Below, piece by piece: positions 11,150 through 22,432 of a stretch of DNA of 64,000 bases (positions within the stretch are counted from its first letter, which is position 1; each line of letters opens with the position of its first letter). The notes beneath the pieces were generated by a model. That model ran no database searches and had not been told where the DNA came from. It saw only the letters and a program-made list of their open reading frames with translations. Position numbers and translations under genes: made by a program. Source of the DNA: Lumbricus terrestris (Eukaryota; Annelida; Clitellata; Crassiclitellata; Lumbricidae); assembly GCA_949752735.1 (NCBI GenBank), contig OX457036.1, forward strand, positions 16,462,433 to 16,526,432. Reading direction: 5' to 3'.

Positions 11150-11363
11150 CAAATGGTGTAGCGGTGGCGTCGTTGCCTTGAAGCCGGAAGGTTCGATGTT
11201 CGAATCCACCTCAAATCGCCGCGTATACAGGGACCTTGGGCAAGTCCTTCACTCGCAATTGCTCAGCGCTTCGGCGTGAAACTCCGATGCAGTGTCCGCT
11301 CTGCAGTCGGGAGCGCCTCTGAGTAGAGATCTTGATGGGACGCTATAACAAGTGCACATATAC
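11150..11363 (+). mobile_element. tRNA-derived SINE, family 1
   Basis: Box A GGTGTAGCGGTGG and box B-like GATGTTCGAATCC, with the shared body (CTTGGGCAAGTCCTTCAC) and tail (CGCTATAACAAGTGCAC). It is full length and close in sequence to the copy at 4881, though box B carries a T in place of G. Confidence 0.88.
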
Positions 11364-12240
11364 AAACAAAAAAGACACCTGAAGAAAAATTAACAACAGG
11401 CAAAACCGCAACAGCCATAATAGGCAGACAGCTCACTACAGACCGACGTCCAGCAGAAAGCATCAGCGGTGATGGATATCGGCAACAAGCGCATGTCGTC
11501 ACCCGATGTAATTGAATAGAGACAGTTGACAAGAGAACAACAGACAGCTGGCAGCTAATGATAATTGGTAGCAATTATGGACAGCGATGATGCATATTTC
11601 ATAGCGGCGAATGACTGGCACTCGGTGCAATAAAGTAATTAGTAGCAGACGGTTGGTTTCCTTGTTTTCCGCCTGTTCAATTAAAACTGCAGCTTTGCTC
11701 TTTGGTCTTCACATGCTCTCAAATACTTTGACATGTAGTGTTTTTAAAAGCATCATAAGCAAAGGGTGTGACTGAGTTTTTCTACGTGTTTTCAGAATAA
11801 AATGCATGTCCCAAAATGTGTCTCATAGTGTGTTCCCCAATGTAAGACTTAGGCCTAGATCCTTCCAGGATAAATCACAGACCCCACTACAGGAATTAGT
11901 TTTGGTGCCATAGTCTATAAATCCATGTTGTTTGTCCCTGCGGATTGCAAGGCCCTAAACTGTAGCTTTTCATCTAACGAGTAAACACGACTCTGACAGA
12001 CACACACAACTTGCACATAAAAAATGGGACAAGCCAATAACCGCTAATGGTTTTATAAAGGTATATTACAGTCGTAGTATACCTATATAAACACAGCACA
12101 TATAGATAACATTATTAGACATTGTAGATATTAGAAAAAAATTAATTGACAAATTTCCAAAGTTAAGCTTCTTTTAATCGAATAAATTCGATTAATTTGG
12201 TATCTTTTGCAGACATTATTAAAATAGTGCAATTGCGCAT
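11364..12240. other. Non-repetitive intronic DNA, nothing recognised
   Basis: The 11400-11700 part has many short homeobox-like TAAT sites (GCTAATGATAATTGG, AAGTAATTAG). It has no coding features. It could be regulatory, but only cross-species conservation would show it. Confidence 0.3.
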
Positions 12241-12248
12241 GCATATAT

Positions 12249-12486
12249 TATGCAAACATACATACATACATATATGCATGCATACATACATGTGTGCATA
12301 CATACATACAAACATGCATGCATGCATGCAATACATGTACATACATACATACATACATACATACATACATACATACATTCATACATACATACATACATAC
12401 ATACATACATACATACATACATACATACATACGGACGTACGTACATGCATACATACATACATGCATACATACATACATACATACAT
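12249..12486 (+). repeat. (CATA)n array, imperfect
   Basis: Tetranucleotide repeat with CATGCATG interruptions. All long open frames here are translations of it. Confidence 0.97.
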
Positions 12487-12863
12487 CAAATCAAATCAAA
12501 TCATTTATTTGGCAACCAAGAAACAAGGAACAATAACAAATCAAATCAAGCATCAAAGAAAACAAAGTTGATAAATGTAACAAGACGGTACTTAACTATT
12601 GACGCCTATATAGATACAAATTGGTTGCACAGGGAACCCGGAAGGGGTCTTGCAACCCCGCTAGGTGAATCCCCTGGGCAGTAATATACCATGATGATGA
12701 TGGCCATTAGGTTGCCGTTGAATGGTCCTGGTTTAAATTATAGTGAGACAAAAAAAGGAAAATAAAAAGCAAACATCTTAACTAAAGGCACAGTTACACA
12801 TTCGATTATGATAGGGCCTTTATAAAAATTTGAAGCACAAAAGTCATCGGATAGCCGGGATGA
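12484..12863 (-). mobile_element. Retroelement 3' end, copy 2, inside the CATA array
   Basis: Second copy of the repeat at 165-543. The minus-strand 3' end, AAATAAATGATTTG followed by TTTGATG, abuts the CATA array at 12483. The truncated 5' side abuts the next array at 12864. See the finding on insertion into the array. Confidence 0.75.
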
Positions 12864-13206
12864 CATACATACATACATACATACATACATACATACATAC
12901 ATACATACATACATACATACATACATACATACATACATACATACATACATACATACATACATACATACATACATACATACATACATACATACATACATAC
13001 ATACATACATACATACATACATACATACATACATACATACATACATACATACATACATACATACATACATACATACATACATACATACATACATACATAC
13101 ATACATACATACATACATACATACATACATACATACATACATACATACATACATACATACATACATACATACATACATACATACATACATACATACATAC
13201 ATACAT
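12864..13206 (+). repeat. (CATA)n array, pure, ~343 bp
   Basis: About 85 nearly perfect CATA units. The purity suggests recent expansion and high polymorphism. Confidence 0.98.
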
Positions 13207-13489
13207 GATGATGGTGCTCTGCCCGAAGGCAGGTTCATTGGCTTAACGCCCCTGGGGATGAGATGAGTGAGGTGGTTTCCCGTTGCCTTCCTCACAGACA
13301 ATGATGGGTAAGCAACTTGCCCAAGGTCGCTTCGCAGGAGCTTGCGCCCCTTCGTCCCACACGTGCTAGCCCGAGATATCTAAATCTCTGAATGTCAACT
13401 CCCAGCCCGGGGCTTGAACCGCAGTCCGTTGCAACCAACAGACAAATGCAGCGCGCGCTTACCGGTGTAGCTAACTAGGCCATACATAG
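13207..13489 (-). mobile_element. tRNA-derived SINE, third family
   Basis: Read on the minus strand from 13489: GGCCTAGTTAGCTACACCGG is a tRNA-like 5' end with box A (TAGTTAGCTACA). GGTTCAAGCCC (about 13411-13422) is box B. The 3' end runs into CACCATCATCATG and then (TATG)n. It is unlike family 1 except for a GGGCAAGTTGC block. Confidence 0.75.
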
Positions 13490-13490
13490 G

Positions 13491-13573
13491 ACATACATAC
13501 ATACATACATACATACATACATACATACATACATACATACATACATACATACATACATACATACATACATACT
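13491..13573 (+). repeat. (CATA)n array, third segment
   Basis: About 20 pure tetranucleotide units on the far side of the SINE. Confidence 0.97.
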
Positions 13574-14850
13574 GTATTCATTCATGCATCTACTGCTGTT
13601 GGATAGGGACAAAATTGCCTGAGCTGGCTGGCATTGGGCGCCGCCGCCTTCAGAAGTCATTTCCCAGGGGGATGGTCATCCCTGCCGCTAACGTGACCAC
13701 GTGAGCGTAAATAAAAAACATTTCCCGGAAGCTGAAACATCGATTCCCACAAGTAGCAATTTATGCGCATATTCAGTTGATCTCGCGTTTTATGTCCCTC
13801 GGTGTGAACTTCATGTCACGACACAACAGTAACTTCCCAATTCCATGTATCATCATCGTACAGCCAACGCCACATCGCATTACAACGGTCTTTGTCGTGA
13901 TTTGCTGTCGACTATAACACTGACATTACAAACGCTAGGTTTTAACTGCTCCAGTTTTATAGCGCCGTGTAATTTGATGCGGTGAACCCAATCATCCAAC
14001 GACGATCGAAGACTTGAATACTGGTATGACATTTAAAACTGTTCTTCTTTCGAGTATCATCTCGTTGCTTGGTGTCGCTAGTAGGCCAGACGTCAACCAA
14101 TCAGATTGCTGCATCGCACTGGACACCATCTTGTAGCGCATGATTTTTACGTTAATGATGATGATTAAAATATCGCATTATTTGTTTGTACGTTCGGCAG
14201 AGCTAATGAGCCACCGGTTCTTCTAGCCAATCAGGTTTCGACAGTGCACTGGACTCTATTTTGGAATCATTCACAACACGTGAGTTTTCTCATTGATTGA
14301 TTGATTGATGGAAAACTGTTAATTGGCACGCCACACAGCATTTTTCATTTTCGTTTAAGAGAATTACGTTGACAGACCTCAGTTGTTTAGCTTTAAACAC
14401 ACAAACTATTAAATGAAACAGGGAATGAGAGTATTTAAATAAATTATTTGTATTCGTGCTCACGTGGTCACGTTGCTGGAGAGCCATTGCCCCTCGGAAT
14501 CATGATGACGGTTCCAACAGTATCACAGTGATCAGGTACTGGCATCACAAAATGGCAATCCAAAAGGGTAAAAGTCCCGCAACAACCTGTATTACCCTCT
14601 CACATAAGCAGTTTACAGGCAGCCAGTCCAAAACTACTTGACACAAAACTCCATAAAATACAACTACATAACGTACAACTACATAACCTATAGGCTAAAA
14701 CTGCATAGGCTAGCACAGCATGCAACTTTATGATCATATTTTCAAAACCATCACATGATCATGTGCACACCTTCATGGTCGTTTATAAATCACCTCAGAT
14801 TCATATATTTTGTCTAATAATTATGATCAAACACTTTTGAGATAACACAA
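13574..14850. other. No gene recognised
   Basis: Unique DNA. Two similar segments (CCAATCAG... GCACTGGAC) at 14096-14130 and 14226-14250 are a degenerate local repeat. Confidence 0.35.
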
Positions 14851-14858
14851 TTCATGGT

Positions 14859-15002
14859 CATAGGCGCAATCACGTCCTAAAAGTTGGGGGGACCATAATG
14901 AATCACGTCCTAAAAGTTGGGGGACCATAATAATAAAGCTAGGGGACCACTCAAAAGTTGGGGGACGCGTCCCGTGGGTCCCATAGGGTGGTTGCGCCTA
15001 TG
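14859..15002 (+). mobile_element. hAT-type MITE (CATAGGCGCAA family), copy 1
   Basis: 144-bp element with terminal inverted repeats CATAGGCGCAA and TTGCGCCTATG, flanked by a perfect 8-bp direct repeat TTCATGGT (14851-14858 and 15003-15010). An 8-bp target duplication is the signature of the hAT superfamily. Inside are repeats of TCACGTCCTAAAAGTTGGGG and GGGACCA. It has no coding capacity. Copy 2 lies at 63087. Confidence 0.92.
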
Positions 15003-15638
15003 TTCATGGTCAATGTTTCGCTTCCGGAATTATGCATAGCCTGGGCCTAGATACGTTGAGTGTCTTAATTAGAAATCCACATGAACCGCGTATGCTTCAA
15101 AGATAGATCTGGCCACAGGTTATAACGCTGGTTTACGGTAGCCTATAATGTTTAAAAAGGGAATCAACTAAAATAATAGTCTAACGAGGAAGATACAAGG
15201 CAAAGAACTAGAAGGCGAAAATAAGTATATAGACGCGTATTCGCAGAAGCATAAAGATACATAGAAACATATAGGAAGACATTTGAACATACGCACACAA
15301 AATGCATGCAACGGAATGGAGAGATCTGATGGAAGTAAGGCCTAGACCTATAGACGCGTGTGGGAATTAATTTCCAATTTTCCAGATTAATCTGTCAAAG
15401 TCATCGTAAGAACATTTCTCCATTCAACCGCGATTGGCGATGAGGCATGCAGCAGCAGCAGCAGAAGACCATGCAGCGAAAGGACACAGCAGCAATTAGT
15501 CGAAATCATGTTCATTCATCTATGCACGGCTCTTATAATTTTTTATATGACTAGCAAAGGACATTGCCATATATAATTATATATGTATATATATGCAATG
15601 TATAATATATATACACAATATATGCAATATATGTGATG
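15003..15638. other. No gene recognised
   Basis: Unique AT-rich DNA with a short (AGC)n at 15452-15465. Confidence 0.4.

Positions 15639-15675
<37 letters not shown>
15639..15675 (+). repeat. (AT)n microsatellite
   Basis: Pure AT dinucleotide run next to the following MITE. Confidence 0.95.
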
Positions 15676-15679
<4 letters not shown>

Positions 15680-15689
15680 AAAAGGCATA

Positions 15690-16123
15690 GGGGCCGTCCA
15701 TAAAGTACGTCACGCTATTTTTGACCATTTTTACCCCCCCCTTTCCCCCTGTCACAAACTGTCACAAATCTCGGACCCCCCCTAAAGTACGTCACACTTT
15801 CGAACAAAAAATTTAAAAACATAACCATTTACCTAACCCTCTAAACCCTAGGATACTATCCCTAATCCCTCTAATAGTGACGTGTGTCCCTAAACGCTTT
15901 GATTGTGACGGGAAATCAACTTTTATCCCGCCAGGCCGGGTTTTAGACACGCCTGGCCGGGCCGGGTCGGATTTTAGGTACTAAGAACAAAAAAAATAAA
16001 TAAATTAAAAAATAAATGTGTGACGTCACGCATGGCCTGACCCCTCCCCCTGTCACAAACTGTCACACTTTCTTACACCCCTCCCCCTGGAACGTGACGT
16101 AGGCCTACTTTATGGACGGCCCC
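15690..16123. mobile_element. MITE with GGGGCCGTCCATAAAG inverted ends
   Basis: 434-bp non-coding element. The left end is GGGGCCGTCCATAAAGTACG and then TCACG. The right end is its inverted copy, with six extra bases GGCCTA inside (16099-16106 reads TAGGCCTA). ATA flanks both sides. CACTTTC and GTCACAAACTGTCACA blocks repeat inside. Ends of this kind occur in animal DNA transposons of the Harbinger/ISL2EU type, by my recollection; the assignment is tentative. Confidence 0.85.
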
Positions 16124-16677
16124 ATAATATTTTACATTATTGTATCTGTGGTATAAGCCCTTTGCCTCTAATCTATGGAATATTTCGCATGCTATTGAAC
16201 AGCATTCCGAAGTTAGATAAACCACTTAAACCAGCATCTTTGAGTCATCCCAACGCTAAATCGCATTTTAAAAGTCAATTTGCGAATTAATAATAAAACC
16301 CAGAGAGTTTTAAATGCTGGCTACTCCATTTCCTTAACCTCGGTATTTGAGTGCAGGTCTGATCGCCCGCCCCACCGCCAGTGTACAGTCAGTGCAAACA
16401 TTATAATTTAACTGTCTATAGAGGGGCATTTGAATACGAAATCTTGAGAGAAATCTTTTCTACTCTAGCGGCGATTTAGACCTCTCACCTTTCCTATGCA
16501 ATCTATAACGTTGCCCGCTAGATTATTTCGCCATTGACGGGTTCCATCTGAGTAAAGTCGCATGAAAGTTGTATGAAATATGATCTCAGATTTATAACTT
16601 TGCACAAATATCACTTTTGCTCACTTTAGGGATTCTGCGTGCGAGGGCCGATTGGTGGAGACTTGTCCGATTATTGG
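16124..16677. other. No gene recognised
   Basis: Unique intronic DNA, nothing identified. Confidence 0.4.
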
Positions 16678-16685
16678 AGCATCAT

Positions 16686-17816
16686 CATGGGCGCCCGCAC
16701 ATAGGGGCAAGGGGGGCACTTGCCCCCCTGGAAAACTGAAACATATTTTTCTAACTACTACTTTTGAGGCTTATGAAATTTCTTCCCATTGAAATACTAA
16801 TGTTACGAATGATACACTTCAGTGAAAGTCAGAAATTTGAGTAATAAAATCTCTTTAGAAATAAAGAAGCTCTTAATTTTCTGCCTTGCATTTTTTCAAG
16901 CTCTTGATGAAAACGGTAACAATGACTTTTAACCCTCCCGTGGGTGCCCATACAAATAGTGTTCCTATCGATTATGGCCTGCTTGTCTGAAAACTCGCTG
17001 TAGGCTAATGCAATTTTTCACAACTACGAAAAAATTAATTATCAATAAATTACACTAATGTAAAAATTTGAAATTTATCAGCAGCCCATTGAAAGTAAGT
17101 AATGGAGATCTACATAATCACCAGCGTTATATATGGAATCAAGTCTGCTTTAAGTCAGGCTGCATTTTGTCCATTTTGCATGCTGCCAGCTAGTACAGAA
17201 TTTAGGTAGGTCAAGATGCATAGAAACTTGGATGATTGGGTCTGTTTATCGCGCCTCGAGATTTTCTCCCAAAACCAACATTTCCTCTGTTCAAAAGAGT
17301 TGATACCCCATTCTTCTGATCCTCGGGATCCTCCACCTTCCTAAACGACACCTGCAATAACATCTGACTCACTGGATATAAGACTCGGACCTCTTTCTTG
17401 ACTGCCCTTTGAACAGCCTGATGACTCGATGCAGCGCTTCTGAATAAGCTGGTGCCATACAATTGACTTTGGAGTGGCACTTTAGAAGTTTAGAAATTAC
17501 GATTAAAATATAGAAGCAATTTAATGTAGCACTTGCCCCTTAAAAACTGATACCTGTTTTTCGTTCATTTATTCATTCATTCATTATATAGCGCCCTTTC
17601 AAAAACCTACTTTTTAACATTCTATAATTTTGATTTTTAATAAATTTCTTTGCTCTAAGAAAACTATTCATATTGAAAATGATATAAGTCTACACCAAAA
17701 ATACCCATATTCTCACTTTCCAGCTTTGCAATTTTTAAGCTCTTGCGACTAGGAAATTTAACCGTGACCAACTTAAAAATTTTGCCCCCCTGCAAAAATT
17801 TCTGCGGGCGCCCATG
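16686..17816 (+). mobile_element. Composite hAT-type element, 1131 bp
   Basis: The outer terminal inverted repeats are CATGGGCGCCCGCA (16686) and TGCGGGCGCCCATG (to 17816). The perfect 8-bp target duplication AGCATCAT lies at 16678-16685 and 17817-17824. Inside, 16686-16952 is by itself a near-complete MITE of about 267 bp ending in GTGGGTGCCCATAC. A second, 5'-truncated MITE copy occupies about 17520-17816, with unrelated DNA between. The inner borders lack target duplications. A solo SINE tail sits at 17575-17610. Related MITEs are at 43747, 48836 and 56342. The minus frame at 17211-17480 is not a transposase I recognise. Confidence 0.88.
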
Positions 17817-17989
17817 AGCATCATTCACCTGTTTAATGACGAATCCATTTCCAACTGCTGGCTGGAAATACTGAGTCAGTTAAACCATGACTATAAACAA
17901 GCACCTATTGGCTTTTTACCTTTGACAATGCCACCCACTCTTTGCTATTTATAGACGATCGTCCTTCCGTGGATGTTTACCCCTCTGCC

Positions 17990-19557
17990 CCATCTGCCCT
18001 TCCTTCTTCCGTGCACACTTCCTCTCCCTCCCTTCCTTCCTGCCTTCCTTCCTTCCGTTCTGCCCCTTCTCTGCAACTCTACGACATGTGTATTTTCTTG
18101 CTTTCCCTTCAGTCTTGCTGTTTCTGTGTCACCTCTGTGTCTTGGTATCTCTCACCGTCATCCTTTCTATGTTTGTGTGACGACCTGATAACTGCTGTCG
18201 CCGGTCCGTGACCGCTCAACGGTCGTATTCATTGATCCGAATACTTTTGTCCCTTCTAGAAGTTTTCACTGTCTTTGTCTTTGTCTCTGTCTATGTCTCT
18301 GTCTCTCTCTGTCTCTCTCTATGTCCTTTCTCTGTCTCTGTTTCTGTCTCTGTCTCTGTCTCTGCCTCCGTCTCTGTCTCTAGCTGTCTCTGTTTCTGTC
18401 TCTGTATCTGTCTCTTTCTCTGTCTCTGTCTCTGTCTCTGTTTTTGTCTCTGTCTCTTCGTCTGAAGTTGTCTCCCGGTTTTTTTTATTAGCTTAGAAAT
18501 CCATAATGGCGTACTGAGGACGACATTATTTTATGTCATGAAACTGCTTCAGTTTTAAATTACATCCATTCATGCTTCCTTGATTCCCTTCTCTCTTCGT
18601 TGCTTTCTTTGTTCCTCCCTCCCTCATTCCCTCCTTCCTTACATCCTCCCTTTATTCGTCCCTTTCTTCATTCCCTCATTCCTTCCCTCCTTCCCTCCTT
18701 CCTCCCCTCCTTCCATCCTTCCTTTATTCGTTCCTTTCTTCATTCCTATGCCTTCCTTACTTTCTTCCTTTCTCATTGCCTTTTCCTTCCCTCCTACGTT
18801 AATGTCTTTTCCTCATTCCGTCCTTCCTTGCTGCCTTTTCCTTTCTTTCCTTCTTTCCTTCCTTCCTTACCTACCAGCGTTCATCTTCTTTCTTTTATCT
18901 TCTTCTAATCATTTCTACTTTCTTTTTTTCCGACAATTAATCAGATCTCTCACCTCAACGTCATCCTCATTTCTGCTAATGATTTCTACTAATGATTCCG
19001 CATCTTTGAATTCCTCCTCTCCCTCTCCAACTCTCCATCTCTCTCCGTCCTCCTCCCTTTCTCTCTCCGCCTCTCAATCCTCTCTGTCTTCCTCCCTCTC
19101 CACCTCTCCACGCCTCTCCGTCTGCCTCCCTCTCCCTCTCCCTCTCTACCTCTCCACGCCTCTCTGTCTTCCTCCCTCTCCCTCTCCACCTCTCTACACC
19201 TCTCTGTCTTCCTCCCTCTCCCTCTCCACCTCTCTACACCTCTCTGTCTTCCTCCCTCTCCATCTCCACCTCTCCATCCCTCTCCGTCTTCCTCCCTCTC
19301 CCTCTCCACCGCATCCTCCGCCGCCCACTCAATCCGCTCTTCCTCCTCCTCCTCCTCCTCTTCCTCCTCCTCCATCATCTTTTGTTCTCTCCACCCTCCA
19401 TCTTCGTTTCCCGCCACACTTACATCGCGTCAGTAATTAATGCCGCTTGCGCTCGCTACCTCAGCGGCGCCTTTTTGTTTCTGCCGCAGCAACCGACCGG
19501 CGATCCCATTGTTAACGGTGATGCATTCATCAGAGCATCACCGACCAGCATCCCTCG

Positions 19558-19637
<80 letters not shown>

Positions 19638-20570
19638 CTTGTCGCACTGACTCGGAATGCTGTCGTTCTTACACGCTGTGTCCTAATTCCATGTGAACCG
19701 ACGAATGCCGTCCATCCATCTATTCAGCAATCTGGCTCCCCGCTGTGGTCCATTCCGCTGCCTCCCTCTCTCTCCCAGTCTCCCTCCTCCGAGGGTGGTG
19801 CCGTCCCCCATCGTCGTCTCGTCCAAACAGTCAGCCAGCATCAGCATCCTGCATCTTCTTTTATGCATCGCATCTACCTTGGCGCCGATCTGACTGTGAT
19901 TCGGAGACACGTATTTTATTTATTTATACTTACGTGCTGCTCCTCTCCTGTCCTGTCTTGTGCTGTATTCTTCCATTCTATGCCGTCATATTCTCTCCTC
20001 TCTCCTGTCTACTTTCCTTTCCTATCTGTACACTTTTCTTCTATTCCTCGCTCTTTTCTCCTCTTCCATCCTCTGTTCTTCTCTCGTCTTCTCTCTTCTC
20101 TCATCTTCTCTTTTCTCATCTTCTCTTTTCTCTCCTCTTCCCTTCTCTCATCTTCTCTTCTCACCTCTTCTCATCTCCTCACTTCTCTCCTCTTCTTTTC
20201 TCTTCTCTTCTCTTCTCTCCTCTCCTCTCTTCTCTCCTCTTCTCTTTTCTCCTTTTTTCTCCTCTCTTTTCTCCTCTTCTCTCCTCTTTTCTCTTCTCTC
20301 CTTTTCTCTCTCCTCTTCTCTCCTCTCTTCTCTCCTCTCCTCTACCCTCTTCTCTCCTCTTCTCTCTTCTCTTCTCTCCTCTACTCTCGTTACCTTTCCT
20401 CGGTCGGTTCTGCTCCCCTTCTATCTCCTCTGACATATATTATCCTCTCCTATCATTATTATCTCTTCTCTCTCTTTCTCTTCTCTTCTCTTTCTTTCTC
20501 TTGTCTTCTCTCTCTCTTTCTCTTTCCTTGCTTTCTCGTCTTTTCATTCATTTGCTTCTCTTCATCTCAC
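17990..20570 (+). repeat. 2.6-kb polypyrimidine tract
   Basis: The plus strand is overwhelmingly C and T. It contains TCTGTC repeats (18260-18460), TTCC/TCCC repeats (18000-18060, 18600-18880), TCTCCCTCTCCACC units of about 48-50 bp (19030-19300), (CCT)n (19338-19370) and CTCTTCTCTCC runs (20040-20400). Only short segments break the bias. All long plus frames (Ser/Leu/Pro/Phe-rich) are translations of this and are not genes. Confidence 0.93.
19558..19637 (+). repeat. (TGC)n trinucleotide array
   Basis: About 26 CTG/TGC units interrupting the polypyrimidine region. CTG-class repeats form stable hairpins. Confidence 0.97.
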
Positions 20571-21584
20571 CTAAAAGTGACTCGTTGAACGGTGCAATAC
20601 ACCAATACCAACACCAACCCTCTTTACCCCCTCTTACTGCCTAGGCACCAAGCATCCTGCAGTTATTTAAACGCTATCTGACTACATGTATCTTCGGTTC
20701 ACTGTGACGCCTTTGTTTAAAGACCATCAGAAAGTGAATCGTCGCCATATCATAGAAGTCCTTGAGACCTTGACCCGAGGTTATGTATAGGCCTAATATA
20801 ATATATATGGCGCTCGTCGGAATCCCGTGTTCCAGTAATTAGATGTCCATGCCTATGATGATTACTGACTCATCGATGGTTCTGGTCCGGCTCTGCATCG
20901 ATATATACAGTGGCGATGGCAACGGCGGCATTTCTGCGTGTTCATCATAGTCGCGCGATCTCGCATAAGATTACAACCGAACGGCCTCGCGTAGGCTATA
21001 TAGATATGGAAATGATGCTCTCCGTATGCACGACACGTTCCTCGCCCGGCGTCTCTCCTGTGTGTTTCATTGGCTAATGCACTGGCTTCCATGCAGTCGC
21101 CTAGACTACTGCCACACTGCATTCCTCGCGAATGGAATTTCCGTGGCATACAAATTTTCAATGGTACCCTATTATACGGTCAGACCCGCTAAATTAATTA
21201 CGAAAATAACGGTATTTGGATGCAACATCAACGGCAGATTGTGCTAACAGTAAAATTAATGATTGCGACAGCATTAGAATTAAGTGAATTTGCCGACACT
21301 GCATCGTTAAGACCATGTGATTGCATTAGCATGAGAACTAAGTATATGTAGCCTATCAGCATTTAAACTGAAGTATTGTGCCAGCACGGCAAAAAGACTA
21401 TATGCTAAGCGAGTGTGAGTATATTATGCCAGTTAGCACAGCATTTTAGATTGAGTTATTGTGCCTGAACAGCATTAAGATTAAGCAAGGAAGAGAGTGT
21501 GAGATTGGCAATTGCATTATTATCGCCTGCAAATGCATGAAACAACCATTGATTAATTATTATTATAATTATTATAGCGATTAT
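20571..21584. other. Non-repetitive intronic DNA
   Basis: No convincing exon. The plus frame at 21026 contains S-R-L-D-Y-C-H, reminiscent of a CR1-like LINE reverse transcriptase end (S-R-L-D-Y-C-N), but the rest does not follow. The 21180-21290 part has several homeodomain-like TTAATTA sites. Confidence 0.3.
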
Positions 21585-21599
21585 TATGCAATATGCATC

Positions 21600-22432
21600 C
21601 GTCCATCATCCATACATCAATCCGCCCATCCATCCATCCATTCATTCATCCAACCCATCAACCAATCCATCCACCCACCCATGCATCCATCCACCAGCCA
21701 ACCCACCCTCCCACCCATCCACCCATCTATCCAATCATCCATTCATCAATCCATTCATCCATCCACCGATCCATCCACCCATTCATCCATCCATCTATCC
21801 ATCCACTCATCCATCCACCCACTCGTCCATCCATCCATCCATCCATCCATTCATCCGTCTATCTATCCATTCACCTATCCACCCACTCATCCACCCATTC
21901 ATTCATCCATCCACTCACCTACCCACCCCATCCATCCGTCCATCCATCCATCCATCCATCCATCCACCTACCCACCCCATCATCCATCCACCCACCCCAT
22001 CCATCCGTCCATCCATCTATTCATCCATCCACCCACCTACCCACCCCATCCATCCGTTCATCCATCCATTCATCCACCCACCCCATCTATCCGTCCATCC
22101 ATCCATCCATCCACCTACCCACCCCATCATCCATCCACCCACCCCATCCATCCGTCCATCTATCTATTCATCCATCCACCCACCCCATCCATCCGTCCAT
22201 CCATCTATTCATCCATCCATCCACCCACCTACCCACCCCATCCATCCGTTCATCCATCCATTCATCCACCCACCCCATCTATCCGTCCATCCATCCATTC
22301 ATCCATTCACCAATCCATCCATCCATCCATTCATCAATCCACCCACCTACTCATCTCATCCAGCCGTCCATCCATCCATCCATCCACCTACCCACCCCAT
22401 CCATCCGTCCATCCATTCATTCGTCCATCTCT
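21600..22432 (+). repeat. (CATC)n array with higher-order units
   Basis: Tetranucleotide CATC/CACC repeats of about 830 bp. Blocks such as CACCTACCCACCCCATC recur at 21965, 22033, 22112, 22224 and 22386, showing longer duplications layered on the 4-bp repeat. The three overlapping frames of about 300 codons (His-Pro-Ser-Ile) are artefacts. Confidence 0.96.

Noticed and set aside
12738..13301. Long Tyr-Val-Cys-Met and His-Thr-Tyr-Ile frames
   Set aside because: Direct translation of (CATA)n; no gene.
18580..20644. Ser/Leu/Pro/Phe-rich frames of up to 382 codons
   Set aside because: Products of the polypyrimidine tract, open in several frames at once.
20862..21161. Cysteine-rich minus frame of 99 codons as an exon of the SUEL-CUB gene
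   Set aside because: No domain match I recognise, and no clear acceptor/donor pair in phase 1.
21026..21247. LINE reverse transcriptase fragment (S-R-L-D-Y-C)
   Set aside because: Only a few residues match and the following helix is not recognisable.
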